Shown piece after piece: positions 10,136-19,800 of a stretch of 21,822 nt of DNA; the first letter of the stretch is position 1; the number at the start of each line of letters is the position of its first letter. A model generated the notes under the pieces. That model had not been told where the DNA came from, searched no databases, and saw only the letters and a list, made by a program, of their open reading frames with translations. The stretch comes from Pigoraptor vietnamica (lineage: Eukaryota > Opisthokonta > Filasterea). A program made the position numbers and the translations under genes. The stretch spans positions 1 to 21,822 of the forward strand of contig CALSCQ010002146.1 of the NCBI GenBank assembly GCA_943704525.1, read 5' to 3'.

Positions 10136-12331
10136 ATGCCGTCGGCTTCGGCCACGAGCAGCGACAGCGGCGCCGTCGTCGTGGACCCGCCCGCAGGTGC
10201 GCGGCCGCATGCGCACGCGGGGTCGTCTGCGCCACAAACGCCGCAGGCAACGGACGAGCGCCCAACGACGTCGACGGCCGCGGCACCCCCTAAAAATGCG
10301 AGTGCGAACAACACTGGAGGGAATGCGAATGGCAACGCAGGGGGCGGCGGTGGCGGCGGGACGCGAGGATCGCGGCGGGAGTCGGCGCCCTTGGGGGGCG
10401 AAGGTGCTGCGAATGTGCACCAGCGCTCGCTTCAGATTGCGAGCATGGGGCTGTATGACCTGTCGGACACGCTTGGGAAGGGCGAATACTCGGTCGTGCG
10501 CGTGGCAACGCAGCGAATAACGGGCTCAAGGGTGAGAGCCTTTCCTTTCACTCCCGTGTTGCCCGCTGTGGGATCTTCCTTTTTACGCCCGAACCTTGTG
10601 TTTGTTTGTTTTGCGCGCCTCTTCACGCACTCACGCGCCATTGCGCAGCTTGCCATGAAAATGTTGGACAAGGAGCGGCTGGAGGACAAGGCGCTGCAGA
10701 TGTTCTTCCGGGAGGTGCAGATCATGAAGCACCTGCGCCACCCGAACATTGTGCGCATGTTCGAGGTTTTTGACACGCGGCGCGAGCTGTGCCTCGTGCT
10801 CGAGGTCGCGGGGAAGGGCGACGTGCTCGACTACATTCTCGAGCAGCCCAACAAGCGGCTGACGGAGGAGGAGAGCCGGCGCCTGTTCCACCAGATGCTC
10901 CTCGCTGTCGACTACTGCCACAGGGTGAGGGCGCAGTCTGGGCTGCACTGGCACACGCGCGGCGAAGTGACGATGTGCCTCATTGACCCCGTGCAGAAAC
11001 GGATATTCCACCGCGACCTGAAGGCCGAAAATTTCTTGTTAGACGACGACTACAACATCAAGCTCTCTGGTGGGTCCCCTGCTTAACCTTATGTCCTTCG
11101 TTGCTTCCGTTCACCTGTCCGCTCATGGCAATCCGCTGTCCAGACTTTGGATTTGCCAACCGCGCACTACCGGGCGAGACGCTCAAGACCTTCTGCGGCA
11201 GTCCGCCATACGCCGCGCCCGAAATTCACGGGAAGCAGGAGTACAACGGCCGGTGTGCGGATATGTGGGTGCGTATCAAGGCGGTTGTACGCGTTCGTGC
11301 GTGCGCATTTGCTATGCATGACGCCTCACGCACCTGCCTTGCGCTGCAGAGCATGGGCGTGCTCCTGTATGTGCTTGTGTCGGGCAAGTTCCCCTTCCAG
11401 GGGAAGGACATGAAGGACGCGATCATGAACGCGCGGTATCGCACGCTGTGGCACGTCTCGGAGGGTGCGTACTGCCTGCTGCATCGGTTGAATTGGACCA
11501 GGGTTGTGCTTCGTTGAGACTGACGGGCGTTTTCTGCCACAGCTTGCCGCGATGTGATACGTGGCCTTCTTATTGTGCGGCCATCGCGCCGGATGACACT
11601 GTCGGAGGTCATGGAGTCTGCGTGAGTATCCAGCCGCAGCTTCGCTTTAGCCCTTCTATTGTCTTCCGCGTGCTCACATGTGCCCCTTTCGGCTCACACG
11701 GTCTGTCCGCATGCATGCTTCCTTCTCACATGGTCTGTTCGCAGCTGGATGAAAGAGGGCGGCTTTTCCCCGCCGAGCGACCGCGAGCGTTCCACGCGTG
11801 GCAGCTCGATCAGTCTGGACACGGAGGGTCGCATGGTGGTCAGCGTCCCCGTCCTCGAAAAGCTCGAGGGCCTTGGCTATGCGCGCGATGACGTCATTCG
11901 AGCTCTGCAGGTTGGCATTTGCGGCTGCGCGCGTGTGTGTAGTGTGCGTGCGTGACGATTGATGAATAGGTGTGGGGGTCGCTGTGGTCGTGGTGCTCAC
12001 TGTCTGCATTTGCACACAGGACAACTTGTTTGGACCCGTCGCTGCCATGTACAATCTGCTGTTGCTCGGGTCGCCCCTTGACTCGGGCGAGACCATCTCG
12101 GTGCCGTTCAAGGCAAAGACGTCGGAGCCGACGGAGCTCAAGACGGTCGCTGAGCACCGCGCCATTTCGTCGTCGACGCTGAACAGCGGCAACGCGACAA
12201 AGGAGGGCATCGCGGCGGCCATGAAGGAGGGGCCGGTGATTGACGTGGGCAAAAAGGCCGCGCCGACACCCTCGGCACCGCGGCCACCGGCGAAAAAGCA
12301 GGAGGCGAGCAAGTTTTGCACAGTATTGTAG
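10136..12331 (+). CDS. AMPK/MARK-related Ser/Thr kinase with UBA domain and CaaX box
   Basis: Eight exons (10136-10531, 10649-10924, 10997-11069, 11144-11268, 11350-11464, 11543-11621, 11745-11910, 12020-12331) join in phase to 513 aa. After a low-complexity Ser/Ala/Gly-rich N-terminus, the kinase domain (about 107-357) has a glycine loop LGKGEYSVV, catalytic lysine K136 (LAMK), HRDLKAEN (D231), DFG (D249) and activation loop ETLKTFCGSPPYAAPE. T264 sits at the LKB1 target position with the favoured Leu at -2. A UBA-like domain follows (386-427, VLEKLEGLGY.....ALQ), as in MARK, SIK and BRSK kinases. The remaining 86 residues are Ala/Lys/Pro-rich, show no KA1 domain, and end CTVL, a CaaX box with Leu last, predicting geranylgeranylation at C510. 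All catalytic residues are present. Which AMPK-related subfamily it belongs to is open. Confidence 0.92.
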
Positions 12332-12488
12332 CGTTGGGCGGGCGGTGCGCGTGCGTTGCGTGCGGCGGGATGCGTGTGCGCGTGCGTTTTTCAATTAATT
12401 TCATATGTGCCACGTGGCGTTCCGTACTACTCGCTGTCTCCGCGTCTACGCTTGCACTGGACTCTCTACCGCGCAGCAGGAGTTTACT
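12332..12488. other. Convergent 3' spacer
   Basis: Only 157 bp separate the kinase stop (plus) from the PanC stop (minus), so the two 3' untranslated regions must be short or overlap. AATTAATTT near 12392-12400 could serve polyadenylation for the kinase; I see no canonical AATAAA. Confidence 0.5.
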
Positions 12489-13655
12489 TCAGCTCTGCAC
12501 GCCGAGCAGCACATTGTCGATGAGCCGCGTCTTGCCGAGGAACATGGCACCGGACAGAATGGCGCCCTCCGGCGGCACCACGTCCACCTCCTGCAGCGTC
12601 ATGGGGTGCGCGAGGCTCAGGTACTGAAGCTGCGGCTCGGGCCGCGACTTGATGGACCGCTCGACGAGGCCAATCAGCGTCGCGCGGTCCCTCACTCCGT
12701 CCGACTCGTAGGCCTCCTGCGCCGCAAACAGCCCGCGCGAAAACACAGGCGCGACCTGGCGCTCCGTCTCGGACAGGTATATGTTGCGGCTGCTCGACGC
12801 AAGGCCGTCCTTCTCGCGCCGCGTGGGGCAGATGCGCACGGTCGTCGGGATGTGCAGGTCGCGGACCATGTTGCGGAGCACGACGCACTGCTGCGCGTCC
12901 TTCTGCCCAAGGTACATGTGGCTCGGGGACACAATGTTGAGCAGCTTGGTGACGACGGTTGCGACGCCGACGAAGAATTGCGGGCGGTATTTGCCCTCGA
13001 GCAGCTGCGAGATGCCCTTCACCTCGACGAACGTGCCGCAGTTGTCAAAGGGGTTAGACTTTGTGCCCGGTGCGTACATCTCGGCGACGGACGGGTTGAA
13101 GAGCACCGCCACGCCCTCCTTCCGCAGCATCTCCATGTCGGCCTCCAGGCGCCGCGGGTACTTGTCAAAGTCCTCGTGCGGGGCAAACTGCGCCGGGTTG
13201 ACAAAGATGCTTGCCGCAACGACGTCGCACTCGCGCTTTGCAGCCCGCACTAGCGGACAGAGAAGAGGGTAGGGTGGGGTGGGGTGCGTCAGCAAATGCC
13301 CAGCGAGCACGCCTGCGTCACGCCACACACGCAATCGACCCACCCAGGTCCATGTGCCCCTCGTGGAGGCAGCCCATGGTCGGCACAAAGCCCATCTTGC
13401 GCGGGAGCGTGTCACGCACCGCGCGGAATTCGGCAACCGTCTTGCACAGGTGAATGCCGCGCGTCGCAGCCGTTACGGGCACTGTACATCGGCGGATCAA
13501 CAGCGCGAACAAAAGACCCCCGCGCCACTCCATGCACTCACCTCGCCCGTAAACAAGCGGCCGGGCGGCTTTCGTGGCGGCGCGCAGTGCTGCGTCACAT
13601 CGTAACGTGATGATGCAGGTCGTTTGCGCTCACACGTGACAAATTACTCACCCAT
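12489..13655 (-). CDS. panC: Pantothenate synthetase (pantoate-beta-alanine ligase)
   Basis: Joins pantoate and beta-alanine with ATP to make pantothenate (vitamin B5), the coenzyme A precursor. Exons 13655-13652 (ATG plus one base), 13589-13542, 13481-13344 and 13249-12489 join in phase to 316 aa (E. coli 283). Seen: VPTMGCLHEGHMDL with the nucleotidyl-transferase HxGH (H57-H60); VASIFVNPAQFAP.EDFDKYPR; the pantoate-site block FFVGVATVVTKLLNIV..SHMYLGQKDAQQ; and the KMSKS-like DGLASSSRNIYLS. Every catalytic block is intact. The residues before the enzyme core start MALRAATKAARPLVYGR: Arg/Lys/Ala-rich with no acid, like a mitochondrial presequence. If splicing differs, an in-frame ATG at 13533 would give another basic N-terminus. 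TATATA lies near 13709-13716, about 55 bp upstream of the chosen ATG. The first two exons are less certain than the rest. Confidence 0.92.
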
Positions 13656-13708
13656 TGCTGCTTGTGGTCCAGGCGAACACGTAAGGGCTGTGGGCACTGC
13701 TTTCAGTG

Positions 13709-13716
13709 CTATATAC
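13709..13716 (-). promoter_or_regulatory. TATA-like element upstream of panC
   Basis: On the minus strand CGTATATAGC lies about 55 bp before the predicted panC ATG (13655), inside the 165 bp gap to the ANKZF1 stop. Its spacing fits a start codon with a very short leader and supports the upstream ATG over the one at 13533. Confidence 0.4.
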
Positions 13717-13820
13717 GCGTGCCTTGTGTGTGTGGCTACTCGCGCATGCTGATGCCGGCAACTCCATTTTGGGCTCTAAAGGGCTACTCCCAGCATGCCC
13801 ATGTTACCCCGGACGATCTG

Positions 13821-16623
13821 TTACTTTATGGTCGCCTGCACGCACTTTGTCGAGCAGAAGCGCTCCCCCATCCGCTCAAAGGACGCCCGCGTCTCCACGG
13901 CAACGCCGCAGTGCACGCAGTTCACGGTGGGACCCGCCGGCCGCGGTGCGCCTGCAACACGCAAGCACAGGTCAGGCGGGTCGGTGGAATGCCGGCGACT
14001 ACTCGGCCCCAGTTATGCTGGGGAGCAGACAACCGACCGACCCACCAGCAGCCGGTAGTCCAAGACGAGCCTCTGCAGCGCGCGCCCGTCGCTCCCTTTC
14101 AGACATATTGCGCTCCACTGCCATGGCCGCTGGATGGATTATAGCACGTGAGCGAAGTACGCAGGTCAGCGCGGTGTCACAATTTTCTCTCGCACCTTCC
14201 TGCTTGGCTTTCTCCTCCTCATCGCGTTTTCGCTGCTCCTCCTCCGCCTTGTGCTTCTCCTTCTGCCGGGCCTTCTGCTGCTGCTTCTTCAGCCGCTCCT
14301 TCGGGGCGAGAGGGCGGTCATCAACAACTGGAACCCACACACTGCGCGCAGCGATGGAAGACGAACCTTGTCAGCGCGCTCCCGCTCCTTGTCTTCGCGC
14401 TCCTTTTCCCGCTTGTCCTCCATTTCCTTCGTAAGTGCGCTCGGTACCTTCGCACAGTGCAGTCGCTCAGTAACAAGGGCCTCAAGGTGACTGCAACTGC
14501 CAACCTCACCTGCGCTGCCGCATAATCCCACGCGTCCGCATGAGCCGCCATGTAACGGCGAAACGCATTCCGCGTCTCCTTGTCGCCCGCAGCCACATAG
14601 GGTGGCCGCAGTCTCGCATCCCTGCGACAAGACTCCTTGCTCAGCAGACGCGCACAGCAAGAACAGCTGCACGCGAATTACCTGAGCGTCGGATCAGCGC
14701 CACCCTCCAGCAGCATCGTTATGGCCTCTGCGCATCCTGTTCGCGCGGCCACGTGCAGCGGCGTCTCCATCCAGTCGCCCGCGGGTTCGTTGAGTGATTG
14801 CGCTGCATGTGCACAGACCATCAGCACACCAAACGCGAGGCAATGAATGAAGCGACCGCCTCACTCACGTGATGCCTGCAGCGCCTCTCGCACATTCGAG
14901 GCATTCCCTGACTCGCACGCAACGTGCAGTGCGGAAAAGGGCGGTCCGCTGGGAACCACGGGCACTGCGGGGCGTGCAGGCGCCACTTCCTTCTTCGCCT
15001 CGGCAGTCCTGCACGGCGCACAGAGAACATGAGCCGCCGAATTTGGCCCCCTGTGTGCATCTCTTGAACTCACTTTTCCGGCTGCTCTACCACAACGACC
15101 TCAGCCGGCCGGTGCACGAAAATCGTGGTGAGCTCGCCGTGTATTCGCTCTGCCTCCTTCAGCGTCGGCCGTCGCGTGATGAACGGAACGGTGCGCACGC
15201 GGCGGTCGCCTGCGCGGAAACCCCAACCCAATTGGCCCCGAGGCAATACATACTGACGTGCAAGAAGAGAGGGGTAACGAACCCTTGTCAAATGCCGGCG
15301 TCTTTCCGCCGAAGAATATGGTGCGGTGGTAGAGGGGCATCTGCATGAACACCAGCGCGCACTCCGCCAGCGAGTCCTTCCACGTGGTCAGCAGTTCGCG
15401 GATGTCCTGCGTGCACACCCGCTTTGAGAAGATATTGCCCGTGCCTTAAAAACCCCCGCCCAAGACGCACCTCCTCGAGGGCGCGCTCGTTGTACCGCCG
15501 GAGTGTCGCACCGGCCGATTTGATGCGGTGGCCGCCGCTCTGCGCATCCCGCTGCGACTGTGCCGCGCCCTGCTTTCGCCGCACGGTGTAACGGTGGAAC
15601 GTCTTGTGTGCCGAGAGCTGTAACACGCGCATGTAATTCAATTGACGTACGTTTCGCCAGGCACAGACCTTTCTTGCACCACGTCCACACTCCCACACAT
15701 ACCTGCGCCCCGTTGAAGATGGCCCCGGCAAAATGGCCGCCGCCACACAAAAACACTGCCATGTGCGCCACTTGCGCAGGCAGCTTTTGGAGCTGCTGCA
15801 GTGCGTCTGCCGAGTCCTCGTTCGCCGCTGTTGGGTCTGGGAACAGGGCCCTGCGGGTGCGTCACGTGAGTCGCACATGCCAACGACCAGACGTGACCGC
15901 ATGCTCACGCACCGGTACACCGAGAGCACCGGCGGTTGAGCTTCTGCCTCGACCGGCGTGCGCCCATCCCCAAAGTACACGCGCGGCGATCCCGCGGATC
16001 CCTCCACAGCCGGTGCGTCAGCCGCGTCCTCGGCCTCAGAAGCGCTGTCGGTGCCACTTATGCTCGACACGCTGCCATCTGCGCTCCCCCTTTCCTTTCA
16101 GTTACGAGCACTTCAACGTCAGGACGCCACGGGCCACTCACTCTCGATAATCTGCTCAAAGTCGGCCTCGGGTACTGGCGGGGACCCTCGCACGCGACGG
16201 CGAATGTTGTATCGGTGCCAGTCACTCCGGAAATGCTCGCGCTGTGACAGGGAACGTGAGCGCTGCGCACATGGACTCGCTTGCACAGCCCAGTATGTCC
16301 ACACATGGGAAGCCGAACCTGCTGCTTTGCGTCGCCGAAGGAGAGCTGACACGTGCCGCACACGAGGCCCGCTCCGTCCGAGGGTGTGCTGGCTGCGCGC
16401 GGCACCCCCTGTGCCTCTGTCGCTGAGAATTCACGTCGGTAAGCACCACCGCATGTGAAAGCCACAACGCACACGTGAAGCACAGCGCACCTTTTGTATC
16501 CTCGGGCACATTGACGGGTCCGAGGCGTGCGGCTGCGCGGAGGGCCTCCTGTCCCTCGCGCGCGAAGAGGGAGGTGCGCCCAACCACTTCAGCGCTGATG
16601 CGCAGAACGGTGCGCTGCGCCAT
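13821..16623 (-). CDS. ANKZF1: Vms1/ANKZF1-type peptidyl-tRNA endonuclease of ribosome quality control
   Basis: Vms1/ANKZF1 releases nascent chains from stalled 60S subunits by cutting the tRNA and recruits Cdc48/p97. Fifteen exons join in phase to 603 aa: 16623-16491, 16416-16319, 16241-16142, 16078-15913, 15850-15703, 15617-15471, 15406-15283, 15209-15074, 15008-14869, 14802-14682, 14621-14510, 14447-14367, 14298-14196, 14117-14046, 13951-13821. Seen in order: C2H2 finger C64, C67, H80, H86 ([12 protein letters not shown]); VLRF1 domain (about 165-345) with [21 protein letters not shown], where Q235 matches the catalytic Gln, and [29 protein letters not shown]; two ankyrin repeats (about 374-440) and [10 protein letters not shown]; a Lys/Glu-rich coiled coil (476-536); a VCP-interacting motif [11 protein letters not shown] (544-554) fitting RX5AAX2R; and a C-terminal finger C572, C575, C593, C597. 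The full family architecture is present. The acceptor at 14299 (AAG) is the weakest junction. Confidence 0.95.
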
Positions 16624-16873
16624 GAGGGCGACGCAACCAACGCAAGACTCTTCGACTCTCTCGTAAGCAACGTCCCATTATATAGGGAGTTTCGCTTTGT
16701 TGTGTGTGCAAGCACCCACCATGACGTCATGGAGTAACAACAAAGCATCACGTGGCTGGCTCACGTGCCCAAAAATACTAACCAGTGGCTGATTCAAAAC
16801 TGCCGGTGACCCCGACTGCTGCCGTTTTCTGCCCGACTTGTCTGTGCTTCCGCAGTGGGAGCAGACGTGACGA
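16624..16873. promoter_or_regulatory. Divergent promoter with palindromic CRE and two E-boxes
   Basis: The 250 bp between the divergent ANKZF1 and aminopeptidase starts contain TATATAAT on the minus strand (16684-16677), about 55 bp before the ANKZF1 ATG; a perfect CRE palindrome TGACGTCA (16722-16729); and two CACGTG boxes 13 bp apart (16749-16754 and 16762-16767). CRE sites bind CREB/ATF-type bZIP factors and CACGTG binds bHLH-ZIP factors in animals and fungi. Shared control of the two genes is an inference from this layout. Confidence 0.6.
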
Positions 16874-19800
16874 ATGCCCAACGAGCGCTCGACACTCTTG
16901 GGCGGGTGGGTAAGCGAGACGGGGGGGAAGGGGAAGTGTGTGCAGGGTCTCACGTGTCCGAACTGCGTAGGAGCGGGGTGCCCTATGGCACCGTCAAGCG
17001 CCGCAAGCTGCTGATCGCCGGCGGTTGCGCCATTGCGGTCATTCTTGCCCTCGCCATTGGCCTCGGCGTCGGTCTGTCGTCGTCGTCGCACCACAACAAC
17101 TGGTGGCCGTCGCCGCCGGGTGAGTGTGTGCCCGTGTAGTAAATGTGCGCACGACAGACGGAAGTTCGTAACATGCTGGTGCACGCTTCTCTTCCGCGCA
17201 GAGCCACCGCTATGGACCGGCGTGCGCCTGCCGTCGACTGTGCACCCCACCCACTACACGCTGGCCATTATGCCCGAGCTGTCGTGTGAGTGCTGCACAG
17301 CCACGTGCGACCCCTGCTGTGTGCGTGTGTGCACGTGCATGGCTCAGCTGCATGCGCCTGCATTCGATGCGCTCTGAAGCCTTGCGCGTGCTATTGCAGC
17401 GAACGTCTTCAGCGGTCAGGTGCTCATCAATTTCACTGTCACCGCGCCCACTATCGACGTCGCCGTTCACTCGGTCGGCCACACCATCACGAGCTTCAAG
17501 GTGAGCTCAATTGGCGCAACGCGCACGCCCTGTGCGGGGTCGTGTGTGCTGACACGACAGCTTTGCGCAGATGTGCCGCACCGCGTGCTCCGCGCGCGGC
17601 AGCCGTGACGGAATCCCCGCGCGCCTGTCGAATGTCCCTGACTTCCAGTACTTTGTTGTGCGGCCGGCAGAGCCGCTGGTGCCGGGCAACTACCAGATGC
17701 TCGTCAACTACCACGGCACCATGGCCAACGACCTCCTCGGGTGCGTCTGCGGCGTGGCATCATGCATGGCTGCATTGATTGGCGCAATGTGCTTGGCGGT
17801 CTGCGCAGAGAAGGGAAGCGCCATGGCTCACAGTACGTGTGCGTAGGTTCTATCGGTCGAGCTACGTCGATGCCAACGGCACAACGCACTATCTGGCGAC
17901 GACTAAGTTTGAGCCGACGTATGCGCGGCGTGCGTTCCCGTGCTTTGACGAGCCCGCCATGAAGGCGACGTACAGCGTCATGGCGCTGGTACTCGACACA
18001 GAGCAGACGCCCGTCGTCCTCACGAACACGCCCGAAATGGTCGACAGCCGCGGTGAGATCTTCGTGCGTACGCTCGCCGGCGACCTGGTCCTTGCCGAGG
18101 TGCGGTACTTCGAGACGACGCCGCAGATGTCGACGTACCTCGTCGCCTTTGTGTTCTGCGACTTTGACGCCATCTCGACGCCGTTCGAGCAAGGTGCGTG
18201 CGAGAGACACTGCTGCTGATGCGCTGTTGAATGTCGAGTGCGATGCATTGCTCCTGTGAAGCGCTGTTGAATGTCGTGTGCTATGCATTGGTCCTGATAT
18301 GCCTTCATGTTAGGCATTGGTCCTGCTATGCCTTATTGAATGTCGTGCGATGCATTCTTCGTGTTACGTGATGCTGAATGCCATGTGCGCAGGCAAGAAC
18401 ATTTCCGTGTGGACACGCAAGGGATCGACGAACGTTGGCGAATTTGCCCTCGATGTCGGCCGCAGCTGCATCCAGAATTACACTGCCTTCTTCCGCATTG
18501 AGTGTGAGTGTCCCCTGCGAGCAGCAGTGTCTCATCCACCCTCTATCACACCCCTGCAGTTGCCTACCTGCTTATAGCTGTTCTTCACCCCTTACCACAT
18601 GTTTGAACTGTGCTTACCTCTTATCACACCCCTGCGTCACCGCCTGTGTAACATGCATTTCTTCGCACGCCTCCCCAGACCCTCTCCCGAAGCAGGACCT
18701 GATCGGCATCCCTGACTTCCAGTCGGGCGCCCTCGAGGACTGGGGCAGCATCCTCTTCCGCGAGACGTCCTTCCTCATCGACCCCGCCGTGTCGTCGCAG
18801 TCGGACCTGCAGGTGCGCCACCCGTCGCCCGTTGCAAGGAACGGCCATTTCATCCCAGTGCAAGCAGCAGCCGCCGAGTTGAAATTGCGCACTGCAAGTC
18901 CTGTTTTTACCCTTCCCCCCTTTGCTTTTACCGCAGAATGTCGCTCTGACAGTGTGCCACGAGCTTGTGCATCAGGTACGCACTGCACGTGGCACGCAGA
19001 CATAGATGATGGCACACTGTGGATGGTGTGCTCACGTGATGCATCGCATTCTCGTTGTTGCGCGCAGTGGTTTGGCAATCTCGTGACGATGAACTGGTGG
19101 TGGGTAGTTTGCCTTGCGCTAAATGGGGTGGAAGTGATGGGGCGATGTATGCGTGTATGTTTTGGGGGGGCTGGGGCGGGGGGCTGGAATGGCTGCATGG
19201 CTGCATGGCCTTGACGCTGCGTGCCGCAGGAACGACCTGTGGCTGAACGAGGGCTTTGCGTCGTTCCTCGAGTGGTACGGCGTGCAGGTGCGTCCCATTC
19301 CGTTTGCCTGGCATGCATCGCAGGGGGATCTCACTCAAGCGGCAACCCATGCAGAACCGCTTCCCCGACTGGCAGGTGCCCGAGCTCTTCTACGCCGATC
19401 CGATTGCCAGCGCCCTCGAGGCAGACTCGGTCACTGCGTCGCACCCGATCACGGCGAACGTCACAGACCCCGCCCAGGTGCGTGTGTGTGTGTGGGTGCG
19501 TGTGTGCGAGCTGCGATTCGTTCTGTGCTAGTGTGTAGGCGTTCGAGCAGTAAGTGTGTGTGGCAACCCGACGTCATCTTTCTGAATACCTCCTCCTCTC
19601 AGATCAACATTCTGTTTGATTCGATCACGTACGACAAGGGCGCTTCGGTGCTTCACATGCTGTCCAACTACCTCACCGTCAGCGGATCCGTGGGTATCCG
19701 CTGCAGGCGTTGTTTGTGTTTCTCTGTCTCCAAGGGTGAGCGGGGTCCTCTGACGTCGGCTGCCACGCCCCTGTTGCGCAGGGGTCGGCCCTCAGCACGG

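Noticed and set aside
13344-13533. PanC start at the ATG at 13533
   Set aside because: The sequence there looks like the inside of an intron (GTGAGT donor just upstream, TACAG acceptor downstream), and the alternative exons join in phase to a plausible presequence. It is kept as a fallback.
16855-17119. Aminopeptidase reading frame extended upstream without an intron
   Set aside because: That frame has no ATG. An intron with a GTGGGT donor and CGTAG acceptor joins an upstream ATG in phase.
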